This document shows, piece after piece, positions 29,101 to 35,566 of a DNA stretch of 35,566 bases. The stretch is from Micrococcales bacterium (lineage in GTDB: Bacteria > Actinomycetota > Actinomycetes > Actinomycetales > CAWJMD01). Each line of letters starts with the position of its first letter. The stretch's first letter is position 1. Location of the stretch: the NCBI GenBank assembly GCA_002748415.1, contig PDSI01000248.1:1-35566 (forward strand). The letters run 5' to 3'. The position numbers and the translations under genes are program-made. The notes below the pieces were generated by a model, which was given only the letters and a program-made list of their open reading frames with translations, did not search any database and was not told the origin of the DNA.

Positions 29101-32100
29101 GTAGCGCACCCCGGCGTCCGCGACGCCGTCGTGGTCGTCGACGGCGAGGGCGCGGAGCGGCGGCTGGTCGGCTACTTCGCGGGTCCGGCCGCGCCCACCC
29201 CCGCCGAGCTGCGCGAGCACCTGGAGGGCCGCCTTCCGGCGTACATGGTCCCGGCCGCGCTGGTCGCGCTCGAGCAGCTGCCGATGACGCCGAGCGGCAA
29301 GGTCGACCGGCGGTCGCTGCCCCGGCCCGAGCGCGTCGGCGGGGCGGGGTACGAGCCGCCGCGCACGCCGGTCGAGCACGCGCTCGCCGAGGTGTGGGCG
29401 GAGGTCCTCGGCGTCGAGCGCGTGGGCGTCCACGACGACTTCTTCGGGCTCGGCGGCGACTCGATCCTCTCGATCCAGGTCGTCGCGCGCGCCCGCATCT
29501 CCGGCGTCGAGCTCAGCCCGAAGCAGCTCTTCGACAACCCGACGATCGCCGCGCTCGCGAGGGTCGTGGTCGAGCCCGCCGAGCGCGTGGACGCCGAGCA
29601 GGGACCGGTCGTCGGCGACGCGCCGCTGACGCCGGTGCAGCGCTGGTTCTTCGAGCAGGATCTCCCGGAGGCGCACCACTTCAACCAGGCGATGCTGCTC
29701 ACCCTCCCGCCGGAGGTGGACGCGGACGCGCTGGGTGCGGCCGTCGACGCACTGCTCGCCCAGCACGACGCGCTTCGGCTGCGCTTCCGCGGCGACGGCG
29801 TGCAGTCGTTCGCCCCGCTCGGAGCGGCGGGAGCGCTCGAGAACGCGCGCGTCGCGCCGGACGAGCTGGATGCGGCCGCGACAGCCGTCCAGGCGGGGCT
29901 CGACCTCGAGCACGGCCCGCTCGCGCGGTTCGTCCACTTCGCGCTGCCGGACGGGGAGGGGCGGCTGCTTGTCGCGATCCATCACCTCGCCGTCGACGGC
30001 GTGTCCTGGCGGATCCTGCTCGAGGACCTCGCCCGAGGATACGAGCAGGCCCGCGCGGGTGGCGAGGTCGACCTGGGACCGAAGACGACCTCGCTCCGCG
30101 CGTGGGCCGAGCGCCTGGCGCAGCACGCCGCAAGCGACGCGCTCGCCGGAGAAGCGGGCCACTGGCGCGGCCGGGCGCCGACGCCGGTGCCGCTCGACCG
30201 GCCGGACGGCGCGAACGGCGCGGCGGACGTCGACGTCGTTTCCGTCGCGCTCGACGAGGAGGTGACGCGGGCGCTGCTCCAGGACGCGCCGGCGGCCTAC
30301 CGCACGCGCATCGACGACCTGCTGCTGGCCGCGCTCGCGCAGACCCTGGGCCGCTGGAGCGGGCGCGACGAGGTCACGATCGTCGCCGAGGGCCACGGCC
30401 GTGAGGAGGCGCTCGTCGGCGGCGTCGACCTGTCGCGGACGGTCGGCTGGTTCACCGCGCTGTACCCGGTCGCGCTGCCCGTCCGCGACGACGCCGCGGC
30501 GGCGATCAAGGCGGTCAAGGAGGCCCTGCGCGCCGTCCCGAACCGGGGCATCGGCCACGGCCTGCTGCGGCACGCGCGCGGCGACGATGCCGTGCCCGCC
30601 ACCGATGGCGGCGTGAGCTTCAACTACCTCGGCCAGTTCGGCAACGCCCCGGCCGGCCCGTTCGGCTTCGCGCCCGAGTCGCCCGGTGAGGGCGGCGGCA
30701 GCGGCGGCGACCGGCCGCACGTCCTCGAGATCAACGCCGTCGTGCGCGGCGGCGTCCTCGCTGCGGACATCGCGTTCTCCACGGGGCTGCACGACCGCGC
30801 GACGGTGGAGCGGGTCGCCGCGGACTACGCCGAGCGGCTGCGCGCGCTGGTGACGCACTGCACGGCCGAGGGCGCCGGGGGGCTCACGCCGTCCGACGTG
30901 CCGCTCGCCTCGCTCGGCCAGGACGAGCTGGCCCGGCTGAGCGGCGGCGGAGCGCGGGTCGAGGACGTCTACCCGCTCTCGCCGCTGCAGCAGGGGATCC
31001 TCTTCCACAGCGTCGCCCACGCCGAGTCGACGGTCTACTGCGAGCAGATCCACTGGAAGCTGCGCGGCCCGGTCGACGAGGACGCGCTGGGCGACGCGTG
31101 GCAGGCGGCCGTCGACCGCCACCCGATCCTGCGCACGGGCATCGGCTACGACGCCGGCGGGCGGCCGCTGCAGGTGGTCCGTGCGCGGGCCGAGCTCGCG
31201 TTCGAGCGGCGGACCGTGCCGCAGGCGGGCGAGCGCGAGATCGCGGCGCTCCTGCGCGAGGACCTCGAGCGCGGGTTCGCGCTCGACCGCCCGCCGCTCA
31301 TGCGCCTCACGCTGGTCGACACGGGCGCGGACGAGCGCTGGCTGCTGTGGAGCTTCCACCACCTGCTGCTCGACGGGTGGAGCGTCTCGGAGCTCGTGGG
31401 CGAGGTGCTCGCCGCGTACGCCGATCCCGCGGGCGAGCCGACGTCCGTCCGCCCGTATCGCGACTACATCGCGTGGGTGGCCGAGCAGGACGCCGCCGCC
31501 GCCGAGCGCACGTGGCGCGAGCGGCTGGCCGGCTTCGTCGCGCCCACGCCGTTCGGCGTCGACCGCGTCGTCGCGCCTGACGCGCCCGAGGAGGAGGCCG
31601 GCGAATGGCACGGCGACGTGTCGCCCCAGCTGACCGCGAGGCTCTCGCGCCTCGCGCGCGACCGGCGGCTGACGCTCAACACGGTGGCGCTCGGCGCCTG
31701 GGCGCTGCTGCTGTCGCGGTACAGCGGCGAGGACGACGTCGTCTTCGGCACGACGGTCGCAGCCCGGCCGCCGACGCTGCGCGGGGTCGAGCGCATGGTC
31801 GGCCTGTTCATCAACACGCTGCCCGTCCGTGCGCGCGTCGCGGCGGAGCGCCCTGCGAGCGAGTGGCTCGCCGAGATCCAGGCCGATCAGGTCAAGCTGC
31901 GCGAGGTCGAGTTCAGCCCGCTGGCGCAGGTCCAGGGCTGGAGCGACGTCCCCGCGGGCGAGCCGCTGTTCGAGTCGCTGTTCGTCTTCGAGAACTACCC
32001 GGTCGACGCCGCCGCGGCGTCGGGCGGGGAAGGGCGGTCGCTCGACATCGTGGCGGCCCACGCCCGCGAGCGCACGAACTACCCGCTGACCGTCGTGCTG

Positions 32101-35100
32101 TCGCCCGCCCAGGGCCTCGCCCTCGACGTCATCTACGACCGGCGGCGGTTCGACGCGGACGCGATCGAGCGGCTGGCGGGGCACTTCGTGCGGCTGCTGG
32201 AGCGGCTGGCCGAGGCGCCGGACGCGCCCGTCGGCGAGCTGGGGCTGCTGTCCGAGCCTGAGCGTGCGCTGCTGGTCGACGGCTGGAACGAGACGGCTGC
32301 GCCGGTGCCCGGCGGCGTGGTGCACGGGTGGTTCGCCGAGCGTGCATCGGAGCGGCCGGACGCGCCGGCGGTGGTGTTCGCGGGCGAGGAGCTGTCCTAC
32401 GCAGCGCTCGATGCGCGGGCGCAGGCGGTGGCGGCGCGGCTGGCCGAGCGCGGTGTCGCCAAGGGCGACCTCGTGGTGTTGTGTCTGGAGCGCTCGCCGG
32501 AGCTGGTGGCGGCGCAGCTCGGCGTGCTGAAGGCGGGCGCCGGGTTCGTGCCGATCGATCCGTCGTATCCGGAGGAGCGGCGGGCGTTCATGCTCACCGA
32601 CTGCGGCGCGGCCGCGGTGATCGACGACACCTTCCTCGTCGATCTGCCGGACGCGTCCTTCGAGCCGGTGGCCGTGGGCGCCGAGGACGTCGCCTACGTG
32701 ATCTACACGTCGGGCTCGACCGGGCGGCCGAAGGGCGTCGTCATCGAGCACGGCGGTTTCGCCAACCTCATCGCCGCGGCGCGCACCGACTTCGGTCTCG
32801 GCTGCGACAGCCGAGTGCTGCAGTTCTCCTCGCCGAGCTTCGACGGGTCGGTGTGGGAGACGTTCATGGCGCTGTGCTGGGGCGGCGCGCTCTGCCTGAG
32901 CCGTCGCGGCGGCGGCTTCAGCGTCGACGAGCTAATCGCGCAGATCCGTGAGGAGCGCGTCTCGCTGATCATGCTGCCGCCGTCGGCGTTGAGCGTGCTG
33001 CCCGATGAGGGCCTGCCCTCGCTGCGCATGGTGATCGCCGGCGGCGAGAAGTGCCCGGCCGAGCTGGGGCAGCGATGGGGCCGCGGCGGGCGGGCGTTCG
33101 TCAACGCGTACGGGCCGACGGAGGCCAGCGTGTGCGTCTCGATCGCGCGCTTCGACGGCGAGTCGGACCACGCCACGGTGCCGATCGGGCGGCCGCTCGC
33201 GAACACCGAGCTGTACGTCCTCGACGCCGCCATGCAGCCCGTCCCCGTCGGTGTGCCGGGCGAGCTGTACGTCGGCGGCGCCGGCTTGGCTCGCGGCTAT
33301 CTCAACCGCCCCGGCCTGACGGCGGACCGCTTCGTCGCCAGCCCGTTCGCAGAGGGCGAGCGGCTCTACCGGACCGGCGACTTGGTGCGGCGGCTGGCCG
33401 ACGGGCAGCTGGAGTTCGTCGGGCGCATGGACCATCAGGTCAAACTGCGCGGCTTCCGCATCGAGCTCGGCGAGATCGAGGCGGCGCTGGCCGACCAGCC
33501 CGGCGTCGGGGAGGCGGTCGCCGTCGTCCGAGACGGGCGCCTGGTCGCCTACGTGACGGGCGACGACCTCGACGCCGACGCGATCACGAACGCGCTGAAG
33601 GGCCGGCTGCCGGCGCACATGGTCCCATCGCCGCTCGTCGTCCTCGACGCGCTGCCGCTGACTCCGAACGGCAAGATCGACCGCGCCGCCCTGCCGGCGC
33701 CGGAGCGCGAGGCAACGCACGAGCACGTCGCGCCGCGGACCGAGATCGAGCAGGCGCTCGCACGGGTCTGGGCGGACGTCCTCGGCCTCGACGCGGTCGG
33801 CGTCCACGACAACTTCTTCGCGCTGGGCGGCGACTCGATCGTCTCCATCCAGGCCGTCGCGCGGGCGCGCCAGGCCGGCATCGTCATCAGCCCTAAGCTG
33901 CTCTTCGACCATCCGACGATCGCGCAGTTCGCGCCGCTCGCAGGCACCGCCGCCGTCGAGGCCGAGCAGGGGCAGGTCACCGGGGCGGCGCCGCTCACGC
34001 CGATCCAGCGCTGGTTCTTCGAGCAGGACCTGCCCGAGCGTCACCACTTCAACCAGGCGGTCATGGTCGCGCTGCCCGACGGCGCCGACGACGCCGCGCT
34101 CGGGGCGGCCGTCGCGGCGCTCGGCCGCCACCACGACGCGTTGCGCTTGAGGGCCACGTCCGAGGAGCAGCGCTTCGACGGCGACGCTCCGGGGCTCGAG
34201 CGCCGTGACGTCGCGCGCGGCGATCTCGAGGCGGCCGCGGGGGAGGTCCAGGCGTCGCTCGACCTCGAGCGGGGCCCGGTCGCGCGGTTCGTGCGGCTCG
34301 GCGCCGACCGTCTGCTCGTCGTCGTCCACCACCTCGCGGTTGACGTCGTCTCGTGGCGGATCCTGCTCGACGACCTGCAGCGTGCGTACGAGCAGGCGCA
34401 CGCCGGCCAGCCGATCGACCTCGGCCCGAAGACCACGAGCTTCAAGGCCTGGGCCGAGCGGCTCACCGCCTCCGCGAGCACGACCGACCTGCGCGACGAG
34501 GCCGACTTCTGGCATGCGCTGCCCGTGCCCGCGCCGTTCCCGCTCGACCATCCCGGCGGCGACAACGAGGTCGCGTCGAGCGACGCCGTGACGGTCGGGC
34601 TGGACGAGGCGACGACCGAGGCGCTGCTCGGCGACGCGGCGACCGCCTACCGGATGCGCCCGGAGGACATGCTCCTCACGGCGCTCGCGCAGGCCCTCGG
34701 CGAGTGGGCGGACTGCCCGACCGTCTCCGTTGCGCTCGAAGGCCACGGCCGCGAGGAGGCGCGCTTCGACGGCATCGACCTGTCCCGCACGGTCGGCTGG
34801 TTCACCACGCTGCATCCCGTCGCGCTGCCCGTGCACGACGATCTGGGCGAGGCCGCGAAGGCGGTCAAGGAGCAGCTGCGGGCGGTGCCGCACCGCGGCC
34901 TCGGCTACGGCGTGCTCCGCCACCTGGGCGGCGAGGCCGCCCTCGGCGACCAGCACCCGCAGGTCAGCTTCAACTTCCTCGGCCGCGCCGGCGACGCGCC
35001 GGCGGACGGGGCGACGCCGTTCGCGCCCGCGTCGGAGCCCACGGGGCCCGCGACGGCGTCCTCCGGCCGGCGCGCGCACGTCCTCGAGCTCACGGGGGCC

Positions 35101-35566
35101 GTCCGCGAGGGCCGGCTCGGCGTCAACTGGTCGTTCTCCCGCGCACTGCACGAGCGCGCGACGATCGAGCGGGTGGCCGAGCGCTTCGCCGACCGGCTGC
35201 GCGCGCTCGTCGAGCACTGCCTGCGCCCCGGCACCGGTGGGCCGACGCCGTCGGACGTCCCGCTCGCCGGCCTCGACCAGCCGGCGCTCGACGCGCTCGT
35301 CGCGGGCGCCGCGACCGAGGTCGAGGACGTCTACCCGCTGACCGCGCTGCAGCAGGGGATGCTCTTCCACAGCCTGCTCGAGCCGTCGTCGAGCCTGTAC
35401 TTCGAGCAGATCCACTGGCGGCTCGAGGGCGAGCTGGACGCCGAGCGGCTGCGCACGGCGTTCCAGGTTGTCGCGGACCGCCACGCGGTCCTGCGCACGG
35501 CCGTCGCGTTCGACGACGACGGCCGCCCGCTCCAGGTCGTCAGCCGCCACGTGCCGGTCCCGTTCC
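11179..35566 (+). CDS. Giant nonribosomal peptide synthetase, modules 3-8 and start of 9 (3' end outside window)
   Basis: The frame is open for 24,388 bases, at least 8129 residues, and leaves the window mid-domain. Every NRPS motif I checked along it is in this one frame. Modules: C-A-T (3), C-A-T-E (4), C-A-T (5), C-A-T-E (6), C-A-T-E (7), C-A-T-E (8), then C9. Phosphopantetheine serines are at residues 1004, 2060, 3547, 4607, 6095 and 7553. C domains after an E domain (3, 5, 7, 8, 9) open with 'YPL(S/T)xLQ(Q/E)GM'-type motifs; C4 and C6, after modules lacking E, open with '[12 protein letters not shown]'/'[12 protein letters not shown]'. This matches the DCL/LCL split and supports the module order. 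The N-terminus '[17 protein letters not shown]' is a short acceptor for docking with the first protein. No thioesterase or reductase is seen, so termination lies downstream. Several A domains share near-identical DNA, so an assembly collapse or misjoin should be kept in mind. Confidence 0.95.
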   Translation, partial: MATPQAARHEIEDVYPLSPLQQGMLFHSLLEPESTVYFEQIRWGLRGRLDPDGLRLAWQQTIDRHPVLRSAIVWEEDEPLHVVRGSVEVPFDELDLSGLTQDEQGARIAALLEEDRSRGFDFASAPLMRLHLIRTAAAEHELVWSFHHLLLDGWSVANVLGEVFGRYADPDRYVRNGGSVAVRPYREYIAWLAERDLDDAEAYWRRALAGFHAPTPLGVDRPVATGAPPEEPGAVRREIGAGVTRWLTGWARDRGLTLYTLVQGAWALLLSRYSGERDVVFGATVAGRPAELPGVERMVGLFINSLPVRVTVDGEAAVEPWLASLQSSLAEVREHEATPLAQIQAWSELEPGAALFESVLAFESFPLDAEPDHPVAGLEFVPRGAREHTHYALSFAVVPGDSLKLNLFYDRRRFDEPTIERLAEHFTHLLVSLAESPQPRLADLSPLTAAEREEVLVEWNDTALDADYLPVHEMVARHAAARPEAPAVVMGDEELSYGELDARANQVAHHLRALGVGRKAIVGLCAERSIELIVGLVGILKAGAAYVPLDPEYPPERLAFMIADTAAPVLLTQRAIAPRLPEHDAAVVLLDADRPAIEARPTTPLGLAAPPSLRAAVIYTSGSTGRPKGVMFEHGGLANLARAQVELFAVPADGRVLQFSSISFDAATWETVMALWAGAALCLSGRGSAFSGDDLVAQLREDRITIATIPPSALTMAEPGDLPDLDVLVTAGEACPPELARCWSPGRRFFNAYGPTETTVCATALHVTDPAAATIPIGRPIANARVYIVDEHFEPTAVGVPGELCVGGAGVTRGYLNRPGLTAERFVPDPFGEPGGRLYRTGDLARRRADGTIEFLGRIDHQVKVRGFRIELGEVEAALASHPGVREAVAVARGEGAERRLVGYVVRGEDPPGPSELRAWLERTLPRHMVPAAFVALDAFPLTPNGKVDRKALPEPEGERPELRFRYVPPRTPTEEVVAGVWADVLGLDRVGVHDSFFELGGDSIVSIQVVARVRALLGVDLSLRDLFDASTVAALGETVQRALEAGITAPAPIEPVSRDEGLPLSFGQQRLWFIDQLEGGAAYNTSIALRLAGALEVDALRTALAGVVDRHEILRTTFPAVDGEPSQVIAATAVAAGLEVRDLSGLPEEERGAEADRIAAADVRRPFDLAGGPLLRALLLRRSAHDHVLVLSMHHIVCDGWSLGVLTRDLGALYRAAVAEAAPALDPLPVQYADFAVWQRRRLAGEELDRQLGFWREELAGLPELLELPADRPRPPVQSLHGAAHPFTVDADVTAALKELARDHDATLFVVLLAAFGVLLSRFARERDIAVGTPVAGRGAQETEDLVGFFVNTLVLRCDLAGDPSFDDLVDRVRETALRAYAHQDVPFERLVDELAPNRSLSHSPLFQVVFSLQNAPLEQVDLAGVDAEPYAVALQTTNFDLSLHVAEDDGGLSGVFEYATELFDAATIERLAARFNDVLAAVAARPERPVSDVPLLADEERSVVLDEWALSRVDVPAVAVHRLVAQWAAVTPDAIALVSEQETLSYRELDARANRLARHLIACGVRPESLVGVCLERSVELVVALLAVLKAGAAFVPLDPDYPAERLGWMLEDCAAPVVVTQRALAGALPEFEARLVLVDEDAAAIAGQPSGDPGVETGPDSLAYVMFTSGSTGRPKGVLVEHRSIVRLVCGADFAQLSADEVFLQLAPASFDASTLEIWGALVNAARLVIVPPGQTSVGELRGLVADHGVSVLWLTASLFNVVVDEDPSVLAPVKQLLIGGEALSVPHVRKALAALPGTQIINGYGPTENTTFTACHPIPRDLGEVGSVPIGRPIANTEVLVVDEQLEPVGVGVPGELCTSGLGLARGYLQRPGLTAERFVAHPFRAGERMYRTGDLVRWREDGALEYLGRIDQQVKLRGFRIELGEIQAALLEHPRVRDAAAIVAGEGRGKRLVAHVVADGEQPPAWDELRDHLKASLPAYMIPAAFVALDALPLNPNGKLDRAALPDPEAPAPAAGERVAPRTHGERVLAQAWCDVLGLDEVGVHDNFFELGGDSILAIQVVSRARRAGVEVSPKLLFEHQTITELAAAAGDAPAALRPQGPFVGEAPLTPIQRWFFEQDLPQRDHFNQAVLLALPDDVDADALGAAVDALVEHHDALRLTVAPGTGRQAFGPAGARGTLEHVELPAAGEERAAAVEEAAGHVQAGLDLEHGPVARFARIGEDRLLVVVHHLAVDAVSWSILLDDLQRAYDQARAGDPIDLGAKTTSFAEWAERLSAYAVSDELRAEADHWAAVPAGPSLPRDHAGGRNTVASEDTVTVALDRAATRALLQEVPAAYRTRLDDVLLTALAQALGAWTASDSVTLMLEGHGRQEELFDGVDLTRTVGWFTSLHPVALPVLDDPAAALKAVKERLRATPRQGIGFGLLGGDGPDPDVAFNDLGRIDAALAPREGTFTPTPEHAGATHAAAGTRARALDVTTAISGGELGVALTYSRELHERETIASLADAFLERLRALIEHCTSPGAGGSTPSDFPLAPLGQEQLDRLAAAHPDVEDVYPLSPLQEGMVFHTLLDRSARVYFQRARWRIEGALDAAALRAAWQAAVDRHPILRTAFSLEAGEPLQVVRRQARVPFEEVDLRGLDEATQARRLDELLHADYEQGFDLAQAPVMRLQLVRTDERAHELIWSFHHALLDGWSLAAVLGEVFGRYAGTAEAADVPPYRDYIAWLQAQDLEVAEAWWRDRFAGFDAPTPLGIDRVARPGDPEGEPGHRQTILPAAVTERLTSLARSRRLTLNTVAQGAWALLLSRYSGERDVVFGSTVAGRPADLAGVEEMVGLFINTLPVRVRIDPTTPAAEWLEALQREQVELRRFEHAPLARVQAWSEVGAGEPLFESLVVFENYPVADAPDAPGGERLRITGVDVREHTNYPLSLAVMAGDELVCDLSYDRRRFDPLAIERVGEHLVALLEAIAEWPDAPLGSLSPLGAEERRRLLVEWNDTAAPMPAHAVHEQIAERARTHPDAVAVESGDATLTYAEVDARAEQLAAELRRRGVGDEVLVAACVDLSIDLVIAVLGVFKAGGAYVPLDPELPPERLAFVLHDAAPGVVLVHRHLADRLPEGAKPVVLDDLLGEPDEAAAPACDAPTDPGALAYVVYTSGSTGRPKGVLAEHGALANLIDADVRAFGLGPDSRVLAFAPLSFDLSLQEILMTLWAGGRLVVAPRERLLPDGGLVELLREHRITLLQMPPLAWAGLAPDQLPDLEVALTGSDRVPAELVAAWAGAGKRVLNVYGSTEATADSTVHECDPADAGPPPVGRPLENTTIYLLDANLDPVPTGVAGEICIGGAGVGRGYLGRPGLTAERFVANPFDPRPGARLYRTGDLGRYRSDGTLEFVGRADHQVRIRGFRIELGEVESALSAHPAVRDVVVVARGDGAARRLVAYVVGVDGDPGPSELRTHLQRSLPAYMIPAAFVALDALPLTATGKVDRRALPEPAGLRPALGAEYVAPRTPAEEILAEVWADVLGLDRVGVHDDFFELGGDSIVSMQVVARLRSGVGVELPLRDVFDAPTIARLAPVLQAAMAGGAAGDAHALVPVARTDDPPLSFGQQRLWFIDQLEPGGSGYNTASALRLSGTLDLEALTHALDAVVERHEPLRTSYRLGDAGEPVQVIRAAEPATLDVQDLRHLPAAERDAEAQRLVAEETDRPFDLAAGPLFRALLLRLDEAEHVLVLAMHHSVSDGWSLGVLSGELSVLYAAAVRGEPAALEPLPLQYADFASWQRSRAAAGALDEQLAFWRRRLTGMPALLELPTDRPRPSVQTHRGDAITFRLQPGIAQAARRVARGHDATLFMTLLAAFAALLRRYTRQLDLPIGTPVAGRNATELEGLVGFFVNTVVVRCDLDGDPTFAELLARVRETALDAYAHQDVPFERLVDELAPERSLSHGPLFQVMFSLQNVPGEELELPGLRLGAFPLPVTTTNFDLTLHMVEDDDGLTALLEYSTDLFDAETVERFAGHYERLLEAVLEEPERRLSELSPLSAEERRRLVVEWNATGAAFSPERPVHALIGDRAGECPGAVAVSAEEGSLTFAELEARANQVAHHLLGLGVGRGSLVAVVAERSVEMVVGLLGVLKAGAAYVPLDPEYPADRLAFMLEDTDAQVVLTHERFADRFTDRKVVVLDGGWEEISRRPASDPGIAIGPDDVAYVIYTSGSTGRPKGVLIEHGGLVQRVLSLQARYPLGSEDRVLQKTPYTFDVSILDLFWPLVAGSRLVMARPGGHGDPAYLQEVCARERISVLHFVPSMLDALLEFGFDAPACLRLVFCMGEALSVRLVDRFFVVSDAELHDGYGPTEATIAMIFSACSPGMDGVSVPIGRPIANTEVYIVDDAFSPVPVGVAGELCLGGIGIARGYLNRPGLSAERFVADAFSGRPGARLYRTGDLARYRPDGTIEFLGRLDHQVKVRGFRVELGEIEAALAAHPQVHDAVVVARGAEGQQRLVAYLVGDGAAEPSSGAVREHLNQTLPEYMVPAAFVTLDRLPLNPSGKVDRLALPDPGDVRSVDGTEYVAPRDAAEQALAEIWAGVLGVERVGVHDNFFELGGDSILSIQVVARAREHGIGTSPRQLFEHQTVAELAQVAGTADTPPAEQGPVAGDAPLTPIQRWFTQLELGDPSHFNQSVLLTVPRDADRAALARAVAALGTHHDALRLRLEDGRQTFEAPDAAPALEWLDVTAVEDVAADVQHSLDPERGPVARFVHLALPGGDGRLLMAIHHLAVDGVSWRILLEDLARGYEQARAGDEVALGAKTTSFRAWAHALERHAASPELLTEAAYWRSLPPAPALPVDHPGGAPTAATADVVGVELTPEETTALLQDVPAAYRTQVNDVLLTALARAVAGWTGGGTAAVALEAHGREEHLHEGVDLSRTVGWFTTLFPVVLDASGAPAEALKAVKEQLREVPGRGIGYGVLRHLRPGTVDALEPAISFNYLGRLDEASQAGPFGPAPESPGPLHGDDGLRPHAIEVAGGVTGGRLSLGWTFSHDLHERATIEALAARFADELRALIAHCTSPEAGGCTPSDFPLAALGQAALDRLLDAPREVEDVYPLTPLQQGMLFHTLLEPESTMYFEQVRWTVDGDLDVGALRAAWQATVDRHPILRTAIAYEDGGRPLQVVRRAAELPFAEVDLRDSDDPGAELERLLGDDAARGLELDRAPLMRLALLDTGEATRELVWSFHHLLLDGWSVAAVSEEAFARFADPASAPVAPGRRFRDYVAWLGQQDQAEAERVWREALAGFDAATPLAVDRPAAADGGAGGPGEQCELRAVVGSETATKLAGLARSRRLTLNTVVQGAWALLLSRYSGRRDVVFGATVAGRPPSLSGIDRMVGLFINTLPVRARLDREQRVDEWLAALQRDQAALRQYDFTPLSDVQAWSEVPAGDPLFESLVVFENYPLAAAGQSAAGPGPTVTPSGSRERTNYPLTAVVVPGEALTIDLLYDEARFDAGAVERMASHLVRVLEAIARTPGARLDDVSVLSPQERSALLASPGARPTLPDVPLHDLVAEQARVRPDALALQFGPERLTYAELDRRANRLAHRLASAGAGRGALVGVCLERSVELVVAWLAVLKAGAAYVPLGCDHPADRLAYTIDDAGLAAIVTAGMAAGRVPATATAVVRVDAEAEAIAALPDAQPDVAVRPADPALVIYTSGSTGRPKGIVIEHRSVVRLFWGADYLRMTPADVVGQGSDITFDAATFEVWGALVAGARLVGITKETLLSPPALVEQLERDAITTLFVTTALFNQIAAFDPSAFAGVGTVLFGGEAVNRARVAQVLEAGAPGRLVHLYGPAECTTLASWHEVDRVDGATVPIGGPIVNTTLYVLDDRLEPVPFGVPGELCIGGSGVARGYLHRPGLTAERFVADPFGTEGERLYRSGDLVRRRPDGALEFVGRADHQVKLRGFRIEPGEIEAALVAHPGVRDAVVVVDGEGAERRLVGYFAGPAAPTPAELREHLEGRLPAYMVPAALVALEQLPMTPSGKVDRRSLPRPERVGGAGYEPPRTPVEHALAEVWAEVLGVERVGVHDDFFGLGGDSILSIQVVARARISGVELSPKQLFDNPTIAALARVVVEPAERVDAEQGPVVGDAPLTPVQRWFFEQDLPEAHHFNQAMLLTLPPEVDADALGAAVDALLAQHDALRLRFRGDGVQSFAPLGAAGALENARVAPDELDAAATAVQAGLDLEHGPLARFVHFALPDGEGRLLVAIHHLAVDGVSWRILLEDLARGYEQARAGGEVDLGPKTTSLRAWAERLAQHAASDALAGEAGHWRGRAPTPVPLDRPDGANGAADVDVVSVALDEEVTRALLQDAPAAYRTRIDDLLLAALAQTLGRWSGRDEVTIVAEGHGREEALVGGVDLSRTVGWFTALYPVALPVRDDAAAAIKAVKEALRAVPNRGIGHGLLRHARGDDAVPATDGGVSFNYLGQFGNAPAGPFGFAPESPGEGGGSGGDRPHVLEINAVVRGGVLAADIAFSTGLHDRATVERVAADYAERLRALVTHCTAEGAGGLTPSDVPLASLGQDELARLSGGGARVEDVYPLSPLQQGILFHSVAHAESTVYCEQIHWKLRGPVDEDALGDAWQAAVDRHPILRTGIGYDAGGRPLQVVRARAELAFERRTVPQAGEREIAALLREDLERGFALDRPPLMRLTLVDTGADERWLLWSFHHLLLDGWSVSELVGEVLAAYADPAGEPTSVRPYRDYIAWVAEQDAAAAERTWRERLAGFVAPTPFGVDRVVAPDAPEEEAGEWHGDVSPQLTARLSRLARDRRLTLNTVALGAWALLLSRYSGEDDVVFGTTVAARPPTLRGVERMVGLFINTLPVRARVAAERPASEWLAEIQADQVKLREVEFSPLAQVQGWSDVPAGEPLFESLFVFENYPVDAAAASGGEGRSLDIVAAHARERTNYPLTVVLSPAQGLALDVIYDRRRFDADAIERLAGHFVRLLERLAEAPDAPVGELGLLSEPERALLVDGWNETAAPVPGGVVHGWFAERASERPDAPAVVFAGEELSYAALDARAQAVAARLAERGVAKGDLVVLCLERSPELVAAQLGVLKAGAGFVPIDPSYPEERRAFMLTDCGAAAVIDDTFLVDLPDASFEPVAVGAEDVAYVIYTSGSTGRPKGVVIEHGGFANLIAAARTDFGLGCDSRVLQFSSPSFDGSVWETFMALCWGGALCLSRRGGGFSVDELIAQIREERVSLIMLPPSALSVLPDEGLPSLRMVIAGGEKCPAELGQRWGRGGRAFVNAYGPTEASVCVSIARFDGESDHATVPIGRPLANTELYVLDAAMQPVPVGVPGELYVGGAGLARGYLNRPGLTADRFVASPFAEGERLYRTGDLVRRLADGQLEFVGRMDHQVKLRGFRIELGEIEAALADQPGVGEAVAVVRDGRLVAYVTGDDLDADAITNALKGRLPAHMVPSPLVVLDALPLTPNGKIDRAALPAPEREATHEHVAPRTEIEQALARVWADVLGLDAVGVHDNFFALGGDSIVSIQAVARARQAGIVISPKLLFDHPTIAQFAPLAGTAAVEAEQGQVTGAAPLTPIQRWFFEQDLPERHHFNQAVMVALPDGADDAALGAAVAALGRHHDALRLRATSEEQRFDGDAPGLERRDVARGDLEAAAGEVQASLDLERGPVARFVRLGADRLLVVVHHLAVDVVSWRILLDDLQRAYEQAHAGQPIDLGPKTTSFKAWAERLTASASTTDLRDEADFWHALPVPAPFPLDHPGGDNEVASSDAVTVGLDEATTEALLGDAATAYRMRPEDMLLTALAQALGEWADCPTVSVALEGHGREEARFDGIDLSRTVGWFTTLHPVALPVHDDLGEAAKAVKEQLRAVPHRGLGYGVLRHLGGEAALGDQHPQVSFNFLGRAGDAPADGATPFAPASEPTGPATASSGRRAHVLELTGAVREGRLGVNWSFSRALHERATIERVAERFADRLRALVEHCLRPGTGGPTPSDVPLAGLDQPALDALVAGAATEVEDVYPLTALQQGMLFHSLLEPSSSLYFEQIHWRLEGELDAERLRTAFQVVADRHAVLRTAVAFDDDGRPLQVVSRHVPVPF
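11215..14290 (+). other. NRPS module 3: C(DCL)-A(Phe)-T
   Basis: C3 (residues about 13-434) has '[16 protein letters not shown]' and 'HHLLLDGWS'. A3 (468-954) pocket residues D-A-W-T-V-A-A-V-C-K match the GrsA phenylalanine code at eight of ten positions, with conservative changes elsewhere; phenylalanine is a confident call. T3 (971-1038) carries FFELGGDSI at Ser1004. No E domain follows, so an L-residue is predicted, although GGDSI is usually the form of carrier domains that precede an E domain. Confidence 0.85.
14350..18790 (+). other. NRPS module 4: C(LCL)-A(Val-like)-T-E
   Basis: C4 (residues about 1058-1491) starts with '[16 protein letters not shown]' and has 'HHIVCDGWS', the LCL type expected after an L-residue. 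A4 (1528-2014) pocket D-A-L-W-L-G-G-T-F-K is identical to module 1, so valine is likely. T4 is FFELGGDSI (Ser2060). E4 (2113-2538) retains '[10 protein letters not shown]', 'EGHGRQE' and 'RTVGWFT', but the FNYLG motif reads FNDLG (18502-18516) and GYG reads GFG, so its activity is less certain than that of the other E domains. Confidence 0.85.
16039..16304 (+). repeat. 266-bp block identical to module 1 A domain, copy 2
   Basis: Identical to 3988-4253. The flanks on the right (16305-16550) diverge at many synonymous sites while pocket residues stay the same. This patchy pattern fits gene conversion better than simple inheritance from one duplication. Confidence 0.9.
18850..21920 (+). other. 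NRPS module 5: C(DCL)-A(Gln/Glu-like)-T
   Basis: C5 (residues about 2558-2978) has '[16 protein letters not shown]' and 'HHALLDGWS'. A5 (3013-3501) pocket reads D-L-Q-Q-L-G-V-A-D-K, seven of ten to the remembered glutamine code DAQDLGVVDK, so a polar side chain such as Gln or Glu is a weak prediction. Motif A5 is YGSTE rather than YGPTE, which occurs in some A domains for polar or basic residues. T5 is FFELGGDSI (Ser3547). No E domain follows, predicting an L-residue. Confidence 0.8.
21985..26440 (+). other. NRPS module 6: C(LCL)-A(unresolved)-T-E
   Basis: C6 (residues about 3603-4041) opens with '[18 protein letters not shown]' and has 'HHSVSDGWS', consistent with an upstream L-residue. A6 (4070-4558) pocket reads D-V-L-H-F-M-G-I-A-K; its framework ('[10 protein letters not shown]', 'HFVPSML') resembles serine-type A domains, but the pocket matches no code I remember. 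T6 is FFELGGDSI (Ser4607). E6 (4658-5088) has '[10 protein letters not shown]', 'EAHGREE', '[11 protein letters not shown]' and 'FNYLGR', predicting a D-residue. The A core (about 23290-24540) uses visibly different codons from the flanking C and E domains. Confidence 0.8.
26490..30920 (+). other. NRPS module 7: C(DCL)-A(Ile/aliphatic-like)-T-E
   Basis: C7 (residues about 5105-5525) has '[16 protein letters not shown]' and 'HHLLLDGWS'. A7 (5561-6051) pocket D-A-F-F-L-G-L-T-L-K is seven of ten to the remembered isoleucine code DAFFYGITFK, suggesting a branched aliphatic residue. Several A-core motifs deviate: YGPAE for YGPTE, YRSGD for YRTGD and RIEPGE for RIELGE, though the catalytic Lys in SGKVDR is kept. 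T7 is FFGLGGDSI (Ser6095). E7 has '[10 protein letters not shown]', 'EGHGREE', '[11 protein letters not shown]' and 'FNYLGQ', predicting a D-residue. Confidence 0.8.
30960..35270 (+). other. NRPS module 8: C(DCL)-A(same pocket as module 2)-T-E
   Basis: C8 (residues about 6595-7015) has '[16 protein letters not shown]' and 'HHLLLDGWS'. A8 (7048-7511) pocket D-G-W-M-I-G-A-V-C-K is identical to module 2, so the same hydrophobic residue is expected twice in the peptide. T8 is FFALGGDSI (Ser7553). E8 (7603-8031) has '[10 protein letters not shown]', 'EGHGREE' and '[11 protein letters not shown]', but FNFLG replaces FNYLG, losing the Tyr hydroxyl. A D-residue is still the best prediction. Confidence 0.8.
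35320..35566 (+). other. NRPS module 9: condensation domain, N-terminal part only
   Basis: About 82 residues of a C domain are present, opening with '[16 protein letters not shown]' and continuing to '[16 protein letters not shown]' before the window ends. The opening is the DCL type, in keeping with the E domain of module 8. It proves the line extends to at least nine building blocks. Confidence 0.85.

Noticed and set aside
15925..32751. A 5608-codon open frame on the minus strand opposite NRPS gene 2 (and a 2734-codon one at 3610-11814)
   Set aside because: The translations are Arg/Glu/Val/Asp-rich low-complexity text with no domains. They arise because very GC-rich sense codons rarely create antisense stops; the plus strand carries all NRPS motifs.

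Overview
The window is very GC-rich (above 70% by eye), with strong G/C bias at third codon positions. The insertion-sequence types and the tRNA-Arg remnant fit a high-GC Actinomycetota chromosome; I cannot resolve genus. It has two parts: a roughly 3.5 kb zone of broken mobile and chromosomal debris, then the start of a very large nonribosomal peptide synthetase (NRPS) locus that fills the rest and runs off the right edge.

Left zone (1-3545). The tail of an IS66-type transposase is cut at base 202 by an IS256-family element (203-1662) with 25-bp imperfect terminal inverted repeats and a transposase carrying two single-base frameshifts. No gene is seen from 1663 to 2370, but the 3' half of a tRNA-Arg(ACG) gene lies there (2131-2174), a typical integration-site scar. 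On the minus strand follow the C-terminal part of a secreted metallopeptidase-like protein (frameshifted inside an 18-bp tandem repeat) and, fused to its broken end, the C-terminal fragment of an IS481-type transposase.

NRPS zone (3589-35566). A candidate promoter (TCGACA, 18 bp, TAGAGT) and a GGGGGAG ribosome binding site precede NRPS gene 1 (2528 aa: A-T-E, C-A-T-E). NRPS gene 2 starts three bases after its stop codon and is open to the window end (at least 8129 aa: C-A-T, C-A-T-E, C-A-T, C-A-T-E, C-A-T-E, C-A-T-E, then the start of another C). All genes in this part are on the plus strand.

How it works together: eight complete modules load and join eight amino acids, and a ninth condensation domain shows the chain continues. 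Epimerisation domains in modules 1, 2, 4, 6, 7 and 8 predict a D-rich peptide with configuration D-D-L-D-L-D-D-D. Condensation domains agree: those after an E domain have one N-terminal motif type (DCL-like), while those in modules 4 and 6, which follow modules without E, have the other (LCL-like). Adenylation pocket residues read from the sequence suggest Val, unclear hydrophobic, Phe, Val, Gln/Glu-like, unresolved, Ile-like, and again the module-2 residue. No termination domain, tailoring, transport or regulatory gene is inside the window, so the product class cannot be settled here. I do not recognise this module order as a known compound.
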